Shown piece by piece: positions 25,936 to 36,600 of a DNA stretch of 64,000 bases. Position 1 is the stretch's first letter. The number at the start of each line of letters is the position of its first letter. The DNA lies in assembly GCF_029395475.1 (NCBI RefSeq), contig NZ_CP113917.1:1736001-1800000 (forward strand), read 5' to 3'. A model generated the notes under the pieces. That model was not told where the DNA came from. It worked only from the letters and a program-made list of their open reading frames with translations, and ran no database searches. The position numbers and the translations under genes are program-made. This DNA is from Bifidobacterium sp. ESL0775. GTDB lineage: Bacteria; Actinomycetota; Actinomycetes; Actinomycetales; Bifidobacteriaceae.

Positions 25936-27768
25936 ATGCGATTGCTGAAACGATTCCTACCATCCGTGGCCATCTTCGTCGCGCTCGTCGCCGTTTTAGC
26001 GGCGTTGGGTGCCGCGATGATGCCGCAATGGAGCGTGGAACCGTTGACACAGCATATTAAGGTGGCATCCACCGATTCCACCATCCAAGCGCGAAGTACG
26101 GTAAACACACAAGGTTCGGCAAACACTCGAGACCCGGCAAACAAGCGTAATACAGATAACCAAGCCAGGAAACCAGACAACAACACCAATGCCGGAAACG
26201 TGCTGAAAACCGACCAAGAGGGCACATATCAGGTCAAAAGCCAAAACCTGCGCATCAAGCTCGCCCCAAACGTCACTATCAACGCCATCCTGCGCTCCCC
26301 TGTTGGGGCGCGGGGCTTGCGACCGGCGACCCTGTTCATCCACGGGGCCGGCACCGGCAAGGCCAACGAGGTTTACGGCGACATCGCCTCGGCCATGAGC
26401 TCGGCCGGCATCGTCACGCTGGTGCCCGACAAACGGCTCGACACCTACACCACCTTCCACCGCGACTATTACGCGATGGCCGAAGACTATATGACCTCGC
26501 TCAGCATCCTGCGAGCGCAACCCGACGTCGACCCCGCGCAGGCCGGCATCTATGCGGAATCCGAAGGCACCTGGATCGCCGAGGCCATGGCACACCGCCA
26601 TCCGGGTGCAATCCCCTTCATGATGCTGACCTCGCCGCCCGCGGTTTCCGGGCGCCGGCAGATGGCGATGGCCGCCAACACATACGTCGATTACATCGGC
26701 TCGCCCAAAGGACTCAGCCGCGACATCGACAAGTTTGTCGGGCTTGACTTTGCGCCACTTGGGCTGCAATACGCCGATTTCCCAGCCGAAAGGTACCTGA
26801 AGGACCTCACGATGCCGCTGTTGATCAGCTTCGGCACCGACGATCTTTCCATGCCCATCGAGCAAGGCGCGACCGACATCATCAACGCCGCCAGCGCGGC
26901 AGGAAACAAGAACGTATCAGTACGCTATTACCACGCCAACCACCAGATGCGCGTCGGTGCGCACACCTCCGTGCCCGGCCTGCCGCTGGATATGCATTAC
27001 ACACACGACCTTGAGGACTGGACGAACGCCATCGCCGCCGGAACCAAATCCGGCGATTGGATCACCCCGCAAATCGCCGGAGACCAGCCACATCAACGGT
27101 TTGACGTTCCTGGCAGCGTCAAACCAGGCCTCATCGGGTCGCTGAGCACGATATTGGCGCTGCTGGCCGCAATCATTGTGTGCGCCGCAATGGCAGGAAT
27201 CGTCGGGCTTGTTATTGCTATGGGGCATCTGAGGAAACGTTGCAAGCAAACCGAACGAGGCTTCTCAGCCTCGTCTGGCAAGAACGGTATAAAGAAGCCC
27301 CTGATACCCAACTCAACGACTGGAAAGACCTATTCCGACGTGAGCGATATGAAATATTCGGCGGCAACCGATTCAGCGATTTACGAATCCATTCCCGGCA
27401 CTACCGATAACCGATTCCCTCATCGACTCACAACGGCGTTGGCCTTGAACGGCTGCTGCGCGGTATTGGGTATCATCGCGTTCTTCGCTTACGTCGTCAT
27501 TGCGGCGAAATCAGCGTTGACGCTCACTCCCCGCGGTACGTTGCTCGGCTGGGGTTGGGCGCTGTTGCACGTCGTCGCGCTGGTCAACGTCGCCCTGCTG
27601 ACCTGGCTTATCATGGAACTTTGGCGTTCACGAAGCAGCAGACGTTTGCAAACCAACCGTTTCCAAGGCTTCTGGACCCCTGCGCACTTCATCGTCGCTG
27701 CGTTATGCGCCATCGCCGCCGTGGTTTCGCCGGTGTTGATCGCGTTCTTCGGGCTCTATACTTTGTAA
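25936..27768 (+). CDS. Membrane-anchored alpha/beta hydrolase with C-terminal membrane helices
   Basis: An N-terminal anchor (about residues 7-30) is followed by an Asn/Thr-rich linker and an alpha/beta-hydrolase domain (about residues 90-380). The oxyanion-region motif is LFIHGAGTGKA. The likely nucleophile elbow is AESEG (G-x-S-x-G variant with Ala at the first position). A later GTDDLSMPIEQ block probably supplies the acid and YHANHQM the His. Three or four further helices form the C-terminal third. It resembles dienelactone-hydrolase/acyl-peptidase-like enzymes acting outside the membrane. The substrate is unknown. ATG at 25936 is used; GTG at 25927 is in frame. Confidence 0.75.
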   Translation: MRLLKRFLPSVAIFVALVAVLAALGAAMMPQWSVEPLTQHIKVASTDSTIQARSTVNTQGSANTRDPANKRNTDNQARKPDNNTNAGNVLKTDQEGTYQVKSQNLRIKLAPNVTINAILRSPVGARGLRPATLFIHGAGTGKANEVYGDIASAMSSAGIVTLVPDKRLDTYTTFHRDYYAMAEDYMTSLSILRAQPDVDPAQAGIYAESEGTWIAEAMAHRHPGAIPFMMLTSPPAVSGRRQMAMAANTYVDYIGSPKGLSRDIDKFVGLDFAPLGLQYADFPAERYLKDLTMPLLISFGTDDLSMPIEQGATDIINAASAAGNKNVSVRYYHANHQMRVGAHTSVPGLPLDMHYTHDLEDWTNAIAAGTKSGDWITPQIAGDQPHQRFDVPGSVKPGLIGSLSTILALLAAIIVCAAMAGIVGLVIAMGHLRKRCKQTERGFSASSGKNGIKKPLIPNSTTGKTYSDVSDMKYSAATDSAIYESIPGTTDNRFPHRLTTALALNGCCAVLGIIAFFAYVVIAAKSALTLTPRGTLLGWGWALLHVVALVNVALLTWLIMELWRSRSSRRLQTNRFQGFWTPAHFIVAALCAIAAVVSPVLIAFFGLYTL

Positions 27769-27817
27769 ACCGGAAGTCGATTCACAGGCCTGTCGACATC
27801 GTATCGCCACACGTACC

Positions 27818-27860
27818 ATGATGCCGGTGCAACGTCATCTTCACATTGCACCGGCATCAT
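27818..27860. terminator. Bidirectional terminator
   Basis: A 15-bp perfect stem ATGATGCCGGTGCAA/TTGCACCGGCATCAT lies between the convergent hydrolase gene and the following minus-strand gene. Confidence 0.85.
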
Positions 27861-27888
27861 TATCACAGCCACGTTATTGCGTGCCAAC

Positions 27889-28581
27889 TCATTGTCGGCT
27901 TTTTGTCTTCCGTTTCGCCGCGAACCCGTGAATCAGCGACGCCATACCAAGCAACACAGCAAGCACAATCAGCAACGCACCCAGCACAACAAAGCCCAGC
28001 GCGATCAGCGAGCGCGCATCCACACCTCCGGATATCGGTGCGAACACCATCGGGAACGCCACTCCGACAATCAGCGTCACCGCTCCGAGGAACAGCGGCA
28101 ACAAACTCAGCACAATCGTCGCCTTGCTCGGCCCAGCAGGCGGCAGTGGTTTCGGCATCTGCTGCGGCAGGTCGCGCGGCACACGCACGTATGTTCCGGA
28201 AGTCGCAGGACCGCTGGCAAAATTCGACGGTGGCACATATCCGGCCTGCTGCGGCGACGCAGATGACACGCTGCCCGTTTCAGCCTCGGTTTTCGCTACC
28301 TCTGGCGGTTCATTTTCAGCATTATCGATTTGTACCTGATTATTGTCCTCGACGGCAGCCACATCTACGCCAGTGTTCTGGTCCAGCATGGTCTCAGTAG
28401 TATCGTCGTCAACACTTTGAGCCGTAACGACCTCGGTAGTATCATGGTCAACACTTTGAGACGGTATGGCCTCAGTAGTCTCGTCGACAATGTTCTGAGA
28501 CGGTATGGCCTCCGTCTCAGCCATGCCGTTATCGGAAGTCGGGTTCGTCATTTCGTTCTCCTCATTCGATTCGTTGTTCAT
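27889..28581 (-). CDS. Two-helix membrane protein with acidic N-terminal 13-residue repeats
   Basis: The N-terminal 110 residues are acidic and low complexity, with four 13-residue repeats of the type TEAIPSQSVDHDT (residues 23-74). A Pro-rich stretch follows, then two hydrophobic helices (about residues 155-178 and 190-215) and a basic C-terminus. The ATG at 28581 is chosen because GGAGGTGAT, nearly a full match to the 16S 3' end, lies at ideal distance. That site overlaps the stop of the PspC gene, so the two are translationally linked. The function is unknown; the operon link points to the envelope-stress locus. Confidence 0.75.
   Translation of the reverse strand: MNNESNEENEMTNPTSDNGMAETEAIPSQNIVDETTEAIPSQSVDHDTTEVVTAQSVDDDTTETMLDQNTGVDVAAVEDNNQVQIDNAENEPPEVAKTEAETGSVSSASPQQAGYVPPSNFASGPATSGTYVRVPRDLPQQMPKPLPPAGPSKATIVLSLLPLFLGAVTLIVGVAFPMVFAPISGGVDARSLIALGFVVLGALLIVLAVLLGMASLIHGFAAKRKTKSRQ
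28360..28515 (-). repeat. Four tandem 39-bp repeats inside a coding region
   Basis: Each unit encodes 13 residues: TEAIPSQNIVDET, TEAIPSQSVDHDT, TEVVTAQSVDDDT and a diverged TETMLDQNTGVDV. Copy number may vary between strains. Confidence 0.8.
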
Positions 28582-28586
28582 TGCCA

Positions 28587-30662
28587 TCACCTCCAATTCG
28601 CGTCCGCTTCGCCTTTGGCGAATCGCTCATAGGTCGGCACAGTGCTTTCCGCAGGATATTGCACTGTCACACGGCCTTCGACGATGTAAGGGGCGTCGAT
28701 GGTGAGTTCAGGGCCATTCTTCGGCATCTTTTTCGTCTCGGTGAGCCACTGGTAGTCTTGATTGGCGCCATAGCCATTGCCGTCACCGATACGCTGGTAA
28801 CTCATTCCCCCGATACCGGTCTGCGTGTCACGGCCAATGGCCACATAGCCGCTGCCCAACGACTTTGTACCCACTTCACTGCCCGCATACACTCCGTCGA
28901 CAATGATCGCCCCGTCTTCGGTCTCGACCCTGACCACACTGCCGTCAACCCTGGAATTGGATTCATGGCTCAAGCCGTATGAACAACCCGCCGGAAGGGT
29001 GACGAAAACCGTCGTTCGACTGTTGGTCAAATGAATCGTTCCGGTCGGGCAACCGGACTTGACCGTGCTGCCGTCCTTCAACGTGACATCGTGGGTACCG
29101 TGCGTTTTGGCGTAATCGCTCAAATCGATATTGACCGCGTCATCGTCGAGCCGATGGCCTTTGATGGCGGTTCCCTGTTTGAGTTTTTTGAGCTGCTGGT
29201 CGTTGCTGCCGTCGATGGCTTTGAAACCGCTGACGTCGACTTGGTGATAGGACGCGCTTTCCTGCTCCAAACCGGTCAGCACAGAGGAATAATTAATATC
29301 ACTAACGATGAAAACTATCGCTACGAACGCGGCAATCCAAACCAAAGGGTGCAAGCCTCCTGCACGATGTCCGGCCAGACCGAGCACCACGATAATCACA
29401 CCCAGCACTATCAGCACACCGGCAATCCAGCACGTCCCGTATTTGAAAATCGTGCCCATATATCCGCCGTGAATGAAGCAGTTTATTGCGACAAGCGCTC
29501 CCGAAAGAAGGATGGCACCCAGCGTGAGCAGGACGATTACAAATCCGGCCGGCTTGCGTCGTGCGCGCCTCGGTCCCCACGTTTTCGTCGCGCTCTGAAC
29601 CGGAGCTTGTTGGTAAGGCTGCGCCGGCTCGGCCATATAGGTGGGCGGAGCGGCGTAAGCCGGCGACGGGCTTGCGGCGAACGGCGAAGAAGGTTGCGCG
29701 GAAGGCTGTCCGTTAAAGCCGGACCCGTTTGGACGTTCATTTTGCGGATTATTCTGCGCGTTTGGAGCGGCAGCGGAATATTCATGATAGTCATTGCCAA
29801 AAGGACGCTGTTCGGCGGCATCCTCAGAGCGGTTTTCACCATTTCCCCCATTGACGGAACGATCGGCATTCATATCGCCATTTGACGTATCCTGTTTTAA
29901 AACCGCATCATCTTGACGCTTATCCGCATCAGCTCCATCAAAAGGGTCGTCCGCCCTCACATTCCCGGGTTCGCGAAACGTCGCCTCATTGTTTCCTTGC
30001 GTCGCAGCTTGTGCATTGTTCTGCCCTTGCTGCCAAGTTTGAGGTGCATACGGAGCTGAGTTCGTATTCGCGTAAAAGGCAGGATTCGCATTGCCGGACT
30101 GGCTATACGGCATTGGTCCAGCCTGATATTGACTTTGCGACGGTCGCCATTGCCCTTGATATTGCGTTTGTTGCCCATTATTGGCGAAAGCCGCTCCGCG
30201 CTGCTCTTGCGCCTTGTTCGCAAGGCTGTTGATCATGACCAGCAGCACCACCACCGCGATGACGGCGAGCAATACGCCAATACCAGGGAAACAGAACGCG
30301 ATGACCATGAAAATGATCGGCCCCAGCAATGACCATTGCCAGTGACCGTAAACCAGCTCCTCGCCGGAAATCCTGCCATCGCGGCAATCTGGCAGCAGCA
30401 CCCAAGCCGCCGCGTAGAAAGCCGCGCCGAAACCGCAAATCAGCGTGGAGGCCGCGACCACCGCACGCACAAAAACGGGGCTCAGCCCATAACGCACCGC
30501 GACGCCGTCGCACACGCCGGCAATCCAGCGGTTGTTGCCGCGCATCAACCCGCTGCCGCGGATCCACGCGAAGAATCGGTCGACCTTGTCGTGACGAGGC
30601 GGAATGGGATTGTTCATATTGGTCGGCTGTTGGTAGCCGTTGCCGTACGTGTTGTTACTCAT
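28587..30662 (-). CDS. PspC-domain membrane protein with C-terminal beta-rich domain
   Basis: A PspC domain lies at residues 30-110, with RGNNRWIAGVCDGVAVRYGLSP followed by two hydrophobic helices. About 200 residues rich in Gln, Asn, Pro and Ala come next. Four more helices (near residues 375-475) and an extracellular or cytoplasmic beta-rich domain close the protein. That last part resembles the repetitive adhesin-like domain (DUF4097/LiaF-C type) that follows PspC segments in LiaF-like proteins. It is divergent from a histidine kinase gene that also carries a PspC domain. This layout matches LiaF-LiaS-LiaR style envelope-stress systems, in which the membrane protein restrains the kinase. 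The 691-residue length is large for the family. Confidence 0.85.
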   Translation of the reverse strand: MSNNTYGNGYQQPTNMNNPIPPRHDKVDRFFAWIRGSGLMRGNNRWIAGVCDGVAVRYGLSPVFVRAVVAASTLICGFGAAFYAAAWVLLPDCRDGRISGEELVYGHWQWSLLGPIIFMVIAFCFPGIGVLLAVIAVVVLLVMINSLANKAQEQRGAAFANNGQQTQYQGQWRPSQSQYQAGPMPYSQSGNANPAFYANTNSAPYAPQTWQQGQNNAQAATQGNNEATFREPGNVRADDPFDGADADKRQDDAVLKQDTSNGDMNADRSVNGGNGENRSEDAAEQRPFGNDYHEYSAAAPNAQNNPQNERPNGSGFNGQPSAQPSSPFAASPSPAYAAPPTYMAEPAQPYQQAPVQSATKTWGPRRARRKPAGFVIVLLTLGAILLSGALVAINCFIHGGYMGTIFKYGTCWIAGVLIVLGVIIVVLGLAGHRAGGLHPLVWIAAFVAIVFIVSDINYSSVLTGLEQESASYHQVDVSGFKAIDGSNDQQLKKLKQGTAIKGHRLDDDAVNIDLSDYAKTHGTHDVTLKDGSTVKSGCPTGTIHLTNSRTTVFVTLPAGCSYGLSHESNSRVDGSVVRVETEDGAIIVDGVYAGSEVGTKSLGSGYVAIGRDTQTGIGGMSYQRIGDGNGYGANQDYQWLTETKKMPKNGPELTIDAPYIVEGRVTVQYPAESTVPTYERFAKGEADANWR

Positions 30663-30775
30663 GGTTCCATTACAGCACCCGGAAACGCTCGAAAGGGTCA
30701 GGGAACACCCTGATTTAACCCTGATTTTTGCTTCGAACGCACCCTGAATCCCGCAAAATCATGCACAATGGAAGT

Positions 30776-32506
30776 ATGAAGCCATCGAACCACGCGTATA
30801 GCGACGAACCGAACGCACCACAGACCGCACCCGCAGCAGGTTTTAACAATGCGTCGAATCAGCCGCAACACACGCCTATGCCAAGAACCGACAACGCACC
30901 GAATTCACCGCAAAATCCGCAAGCGTCGAGATCTGGCAATACATCGAAACCATCGCAGAATACGCCGTCTTACCAATATGTCGGTCCCCGACAAAACCGG
31001 AACGTGCCTTTTGATTCAGCCAACAACCAGGCCTCTCCGCCATCCGGCAACCGGACGCACGCATGGCGGCAATACACGCCCACTAGCGGGTTCCCAGTGA
31101 CTCCAAAACGCCGTTTACCACTGTTGCGCCCCAAAAAGAAACGCATCTTTTGCGGGGTATGCCGAGGTTTGAGCCTGCATTTGGGTGTGCCCGTGGTTTG
31201 GATCCGCTTGGCTTTTGTCGCCGCAACGTTCCTTTTCGGCGCGGGTATCGTGGCCTATATCTTTTTGTGGGCGTTCGTTCCCGTCGGAGACCCGCTTACT
31301 GCGGAACGCGACCAGCGTGAGGCGCGCTGGAAAGCCGAGCACGCGCCGTTGTCATACGGGAATGCCGACAATACGGTGACTGGGCAAAACAGGGCTTCCG
31401 ACGATTCCGAAGCCAGAGATGCCGCCAGCGCCAATAGCACACGGCAATCCCAGTCATCGTCCACTACCAACACCGCCAATGCCGAAAACAACGAAACAAG
31501 CAATGGTCCAGAAAACCTCGCCCAAGCATTCAAAAGCGCTTCAAAACCCTCGATTATCGCGTTGGTAGGCATCGCGCTGATCGCGTTGGCCTTGGTTTTG
31601 GAGGTCAGTCCTTTACCTGGCGATCTGACGTTCGGCATTTTCATGGCATTGTGCGGCATCGGGATATCCTGGATCCGCTTCAACGCCGAGGACGGGCAGA
31701 TACGCTATCTGCTGATTGGTGTGGTGCTGATGGCAATTGGCTATTTCATTTGCGCCGATTCCTACACGTTCAGCCATCACCTGCCTCTTTCCGCAGCAAT
31801 CGCCGGTGTGGCGTTGCTTATTGGTGTAGCGCTGGCCATCATTCCGCTCGCGAACCGGTTCATCCACGAACTGAGCCACGAGCACGCGCTGAAAGAACGC
31901 GAGGAAGAACGCGCCGACATGACCGCCCATCTGCATGACGGCGTATTACAAACACTCGCGCTCATCCAGTTGCACAGCGACGAGCCGAAAACCGTGTTCA
32001 CGCTGGCCCGCAAGCAGGAACGCGAGCTGCGGCGGTGGCTCTATCAGGAACGGATACCCTCGGACCGTTCGGTGAGCAGCGGGCTCAAAGACATAGCGGC
32101 GCATATCGAGGACGAATTCGGCGAACCCATCGACGTGGTGACCGTGGGCGACACACAGCCCAGCGCCCAGACTGACGCGCTCCTGAACGCCAGCGAACAG
32201 GCCATGTTGAACGCCGCCCAGCACGGCGCTGAGCCGATTTCGGTCTATTGCGAGGTCGGCGGGACGCAGGCCGAGGTCTTTGTGCGCGACCACGGCGACG
32301 GGTTCGACCAGGATGCCATTCCGCCGGACAGGCTCGGCATCCGCCAATCCATCATCGGCCGCATCGAACGTCGTGGAGGCAACGTCAACATCGTCTCACG
32401 ACCGAATTGGGGCACGGAGGTGCACATGACCATGCCGATACCCAAGGAAAACGGCAACGCTGATGGCACAATGGCAGAAGAGACGCAAACGGAAACAGGA
32501 CAATGA
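30776..32506 (+). CDS. Sensor histidine kinase with fused PspC domain
   Basis: A disordered Asn/Pro/Gln-rich head of about 110 residues is followed by a PspC domain (about 115-175, CGVCRGLSLHLGVPVVWIRL) and four more helices up to residue 365. The dimerisation box is HLHDGVLQTLALIQ with the phosphoacceptor His near residue 387, as in the NarL/LiaS class. The ATPase domain includes the N-box NASEQAMLNAAQHG and G-boxes DHGDGFD and RLGIRQSIIGRIERRGG. ATG at 30776 is used because coding character begins there. The partner regulator is encoded 105 bases downstream. Confidence 0.92.
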   Translation: MKPSNHAYSDEPNAPQTAPAAGFNNASNQPQHTPMPRTDNAPNSPQNPQASRSGNTSKPSQNTPSYQYVGPRQNRNVPFDSANNQASPPSGNRTHAWRQYTPTSGFPVTPKRRLPLLRPKKKRIFCGVCRGLSLHLGVPVVWIRLAFVAATFLFGAGIVAYIFLWAFVPVGDPLTAERDQREARWKAEHAPLSYGNADNTVTGQNRASDDSEARDAASANSTRQSQSSSTTNTANAENNETSNGPENLAQAFKSASKPSIIALVGIALIALALVLEVSPLPGDLTFGIFMALCGIGISWIRFNAEDGQIRYLLIGVVLMAIGYFICADSYTFSHHLPLSAAIAGVALLIGVALAIIPLANRFIHELSHEHALKEREEERADMTAHLHDGVLQTLALIQLHSDEPKTVFTLARKQERELRRWLYQERIPSDRSVSSGLKDIAAHIEDEFGEPIDVVTVGDTQPSAQTDALLNASEQAMLNAAQHGAEPISVYCEVGGTQAEVFVRDHGDGFDQDAIPPDRLGIRQSIIGRIERRGGNVNIVSRPNWGTEVHMTMPIPKENGNADGTMAEETQTETGQ

Positions 32507-32611
32507 GCGACAGAAGCCGAGACCGAACCATGGTAAACCGCTAAGTACTGAGCAAAAGTGGACGAACACGATCGGCAACAACGCCGATAGGATAATGATG
32601 ACGAGGAGAAA

Positions 32612-33349
32612 ATGAACGGCGACAAATCAAATGAGACTACGACCGGCATAGGCGAAATGGCCGGCAACGGCGCACAACGCGGGAACGAATCAGACACCAA
32701 TCACCACGATATCCGCGTGGCGGTGGTTGACGACCACGAGATGTTCCGCGCCGGGGTCATCGCGACGCTGAGCCCGCATTTCACCATCGTCGGGCAGGCG
32801 CCGGACGTGGAAGGTTCGGTGGCGATGATCGCCGACACCAAGCCGGACGTGGTGCTGCTCGACGTCCATGTGCCCGGAGGTGAAGGCGGAGGCGGCGCGG
32901 AAATACTGCTCAAATCGCACCCGCTCTCCCCTGATTCCGCATTTCTCGCACTTTCCGTTTCCGATTCGCCGAAGGACGTGGGTGCGGTCATCCGTGCGGG
33001 GGCTCGCGGCTACGTTACCAAAACAATCAGCGGCGACGACCTGATTTCCTCGATTATCCAGGTCTACGAAGGCTATGCCGTCTTCTCGCCGAAACTGGCC
33101 GGATTCGTGCTCTCCACCTTCCAAGGTGCGGGGCAGGCGGAGCACGACAACGAACTCGACAAGCTCTCCCACCGCGAGCAGGAGGTCATGCGCCTCATCG
33201 CCCGCGGCTACACCTACAAGGAGATCGCCGCGGAACTGTTCATCTCCGTCAAGACGGTGGAGACGCACGTCAGCGCAGTGCTCAAAAAGCTCCAGCTTTC
33301 CAACCGCACCGAGCTGACGCGCTGGGCCGCCGACCGACAGATTGTGTGA
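32612..33349 (+). CDS. LuxR/NarL-family response regulator
   Basis: After a polar N-terminal extension of about 33 residues, the receiver domain starts IRVAVVDDHEMFRAG. The phosphorylated Asp is D84 in VVLLDVHVPGG, and the conserved Lys lies in GYVTKTIS. The C-terminal helix-turn-helix reads LSHREQEVMRLIARGYTYKEIAAELF, then ISVKTVETHVSAVLKKL. A GAGGAG site precedes the ATG. It is the cognate partner of the PspC-histidine kinase just upstream and probably regulates that locus and envelope functions. Confidence 0.94.
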   Translation: MNGDKSNETTTGIGEMAGNGAQRGNESDTNHHDIRVAVVDDHEMFRAGVIATLSPHFTIVGQAPDVEGSVAMIADTKPDVVLLDVHVPGGEGGGGAEILLKSHPLSPDSAFLALSVSDSPKDVGAVIRAGARGYVTKTISGDDLISSIIQVYEGYAVFSPKLAGFVLSTFQGAGQAEHDNELDKLSHREQEVMRLIARGYTYKEIAAELFISVKTVETHVSAVLKKLQLSNRTELTRWAADRQIV

Positions 33350-33624
33350 AAATGGACTTATTGCGGCTTTCCACGGCTCGACACGACCGATCCCGGCCAG
33401 GTTTACCTCAAGCCGACTGCTACCACATACCATCCATCACTTAATTTGTACGATTCTGAATTTACTGGTTTACATTTCTAGATACCAGCAAAAACACATA
33501 TTCAAAACCAAATTTGGAGCGTAGTCACAGTTAAGCAAACGAGGGTTTCGAATGCTTCTGCGTCAATCTAGGGTATGCGTTTCTGCCGGTATCTTCACTT
33601 TTCGGTTTTAGTTTGTTCGCCTAT

Positions 33625-36600
33625 TCACTTCGCGCTCTTGGCTTTTCGGGCATCCAGGAAGCGCAAAATGAACTTGTAGACTTCCGAAACCACCAAGACG
33701 GCCAGCGAAAGGCCGATGCATTCCAGCCATTCCATGGGTGTCAGGGGAACCGTTCCGAAGGGCACGTTGAGGAACGGCACATAGACGACCACCAATTGCA
33801 ATACAATCGAGAGGCCGATCGCGCCCCAAAGCCACTTGTTGGAGAATAAGCCTTTAAAGACGCTTTGCGTGTGCGAACGCGAGCAAAGAGCGTTGACCAT
33901 CTGTGCGAAGACAAGAATCGTGAAGCCCATCGTGCGCGCCTGCGTCATCTGCGAGGTGTGGCCTCCGCCGAGCGAGCGGTCGGTGAAGAGGCCTCCCGCG
34001 AGGTGCATATCCATGCCGATCAGGGTGACCAGCGCCATGGTGATGCCGATGACGATGATGTCCATCCACATCGCGCCGTCGATCACACGGTCGGTGGGCT
34101 TGCGCGGACGCCTGCCCATCACGTCCTCTTCGCTCGGGTCGACACCCATCGCCAAAGCCGGCGCCGCATCGGTCAATAGGTTGATCCACAGAAGCTGCGT
34201 GGCCAAAAGCGGCACGGTGACGCCCGTGGAGCCGGGCTGCGTGATTCCCAAGAATCCGGCGAGCACCACACCGCCGAACACGGTGAACACCTCGCCCATG
34301 TTCGAACTCAGGAGGTAACGCAGGAACTTGCGGATGTTGTCGAAGATGCCGCGTCCCTCGCGCACCGCGTCGACGATGGTGGAGAAGTTGTCGTCGGCCA
34401 GGATCATCTTGGCGGATTCCTTGGTGACCTCGGTGCCGGTGATGCCCATCGCCACGCCGATGTCGGCCGCCTTGACGGCCGGAGCGTCGTTGACGCCGTC
34501 GCCGGTCATGGCCACGATGTTGTCGTGACGCTGCAGGGACTTGACGATTTTCAGCTTGTGTTCCGGAGCCACGCGCGCGAACACGCTGGTCGTGGCCACT
34601 GCCTCGTCAAAGGCCTTGTCATCGTCGTCACGGGCGAACAATTCGTCAAGCTGCGGACCGCTCAGGGTCTTGGGCATGTTTGACATGCTGCTATCTGAAA
34701 CACCGGCCTTTTGCACGGATTCAGCCATAGCCGTATCCGAGGATTGCGTTGACCCGACGGAATCGACCACGCCTAAATCCTCGGCAATGCGGGCGGCGGT
34801 CAGCGGGTGGTCGCCGGTGATCATAATGGTGCGGATGCCGGCGCGGTGCGCCTGCGCGATACTGCCTCGGACTTCGGTACGCGGCGGGTCGATAATGCCG
34901 ACCGTTCCAGCCCAGATCAGGTCGGATTCGACGGCATCCTGTTGTGCCTCCAAATCGCCGTCGTCTGGGCCATCGTCGAAGCCGTCGATATTGCTCAGGC
35001 TATCGGTTCCCAATGGCCTATAAGCCTGACCCAGCGTACGGAAGGCTTGGGAAGACAGACGTTCCACGTCGCTCAGAATGCGTTCGCGGTCCTGCTTGAT
35101 CAGCGCACGCACTTCAGAGCCGTCGACAATCCGAGTGCAATGGCTGAGCAACACATCGGGGGCGCCTTTGGCAAACACGGAAAGGTTGCCATCTCGTGTG
35201 TCCGTCGCTACTACCGACATCATCTTGCGCTCAGAAGTGAAGGGGAATTCCATCTCGCGGTGGAAATCTGCGGCACGACGTTGCAAACCGGCCTTGCGTC
35301 CAGCAACAATCAGCGAGACTTCCGTGGGATCGCCTACCGCCTCCCAGCGGTTCTGGTCGGTCTGGTCGTTTTGCCTGTTCTGGTTGGCTTGTCCGTTATC
35401 CCCGTATGAGGAACCCTTACTGTCGCCCTTATCATTCTGTTCGTTATGGCCAGCGTTTTCAGCTACGGAATCCTTGACTCTGGCTTTATCGCTTTGTATA
35501 GCAACATTGCCGTTGACCTTATTATTAACACTTTGCTGCTGCTCATCATCTTGAACGGACTGCTTATCGTTGAGCTCACCGTCATTGGCCAACATACCGG
35601 CCAACAGGACGGCCTCGATCTCAGCAAATTGGGCATCGTCAATACGTCCAGACGCAACAACGTCCATCGACGCCGCCGATGTGGCTTCGCCGTTCGATTC
35701 CGTATCAGACTCGTGAGCGTTAATAACGGCAGAATCGGCAGTACCAGCGCCACCAGCGCCCTCAGTATCCTTGTCATCAGTGATCGAAACACCAACAATC
35801 TCACCGACCGGCGCATAGCCCGTGCCGGTAATCTTGACCTCGCCACTGGGCGTGACCACCAGTTCCACGGTCATCTCGTTGCGTGTCAGCGTGCCCGTCT
35901 TATCCGAGCAGATGACCGAAGCGGAACCTAGAGTCTCAACCGATGAAAGCTTCTTGACGATGGCATGGTGCTTGGCCATGCGCTGCACGCCGAGCGCCAG
36001 CACCACCGTCATGATGGCGGCCAGCCCTTCGGGCACAGCGGCGACGGCGAGCGAAACCGCAAGCAGCAGCGAGTCGATGACGTCCTGCGCGCTGTGGAAG
36101 CCTTCCATCACGGCGAGCGCGATGATGACCACAACGGCGATGGCGCAAACCGCAAGCCCGAGAATCTTCGAGACGTTGTCCATCTCGTTTTCCAGCGGCG
36201 TCTTGCCCTCGTCCGAGGCGGAAAGCATGTCGGCGATCTTGCCGACCTGCGTGTCCATGCCGGTGGCGGTGACCACGGCACGCCCGGCGCCCTGCGTGAT
36301 GGCGGTGCCATTGAAGACCATGTTGGTGCGGTCGCCGAGTGCCTTGGCCTCGTCAAGTTTTCCAGCCTGTTTGGCCACGGGCACCGATTCGCCGGTCAAG
36401 CTGGCTTCGGCCGCACGCAGGGAGGCCGAAAAGACCAATCTGGCATCGGCACCTACCGCGTCGCCCTCGCCAAGCACAAGGACATCACCGGGAACCAGTT
36501 GCGTGGTGTCGATGTGCTGCACCTGCCCGTCACGAAGCACCGTGGATTGCGGAGCAGTCATCTTGGCGAGCGCCTCGACCGCCTGCTGGGCGCGCGCGTC

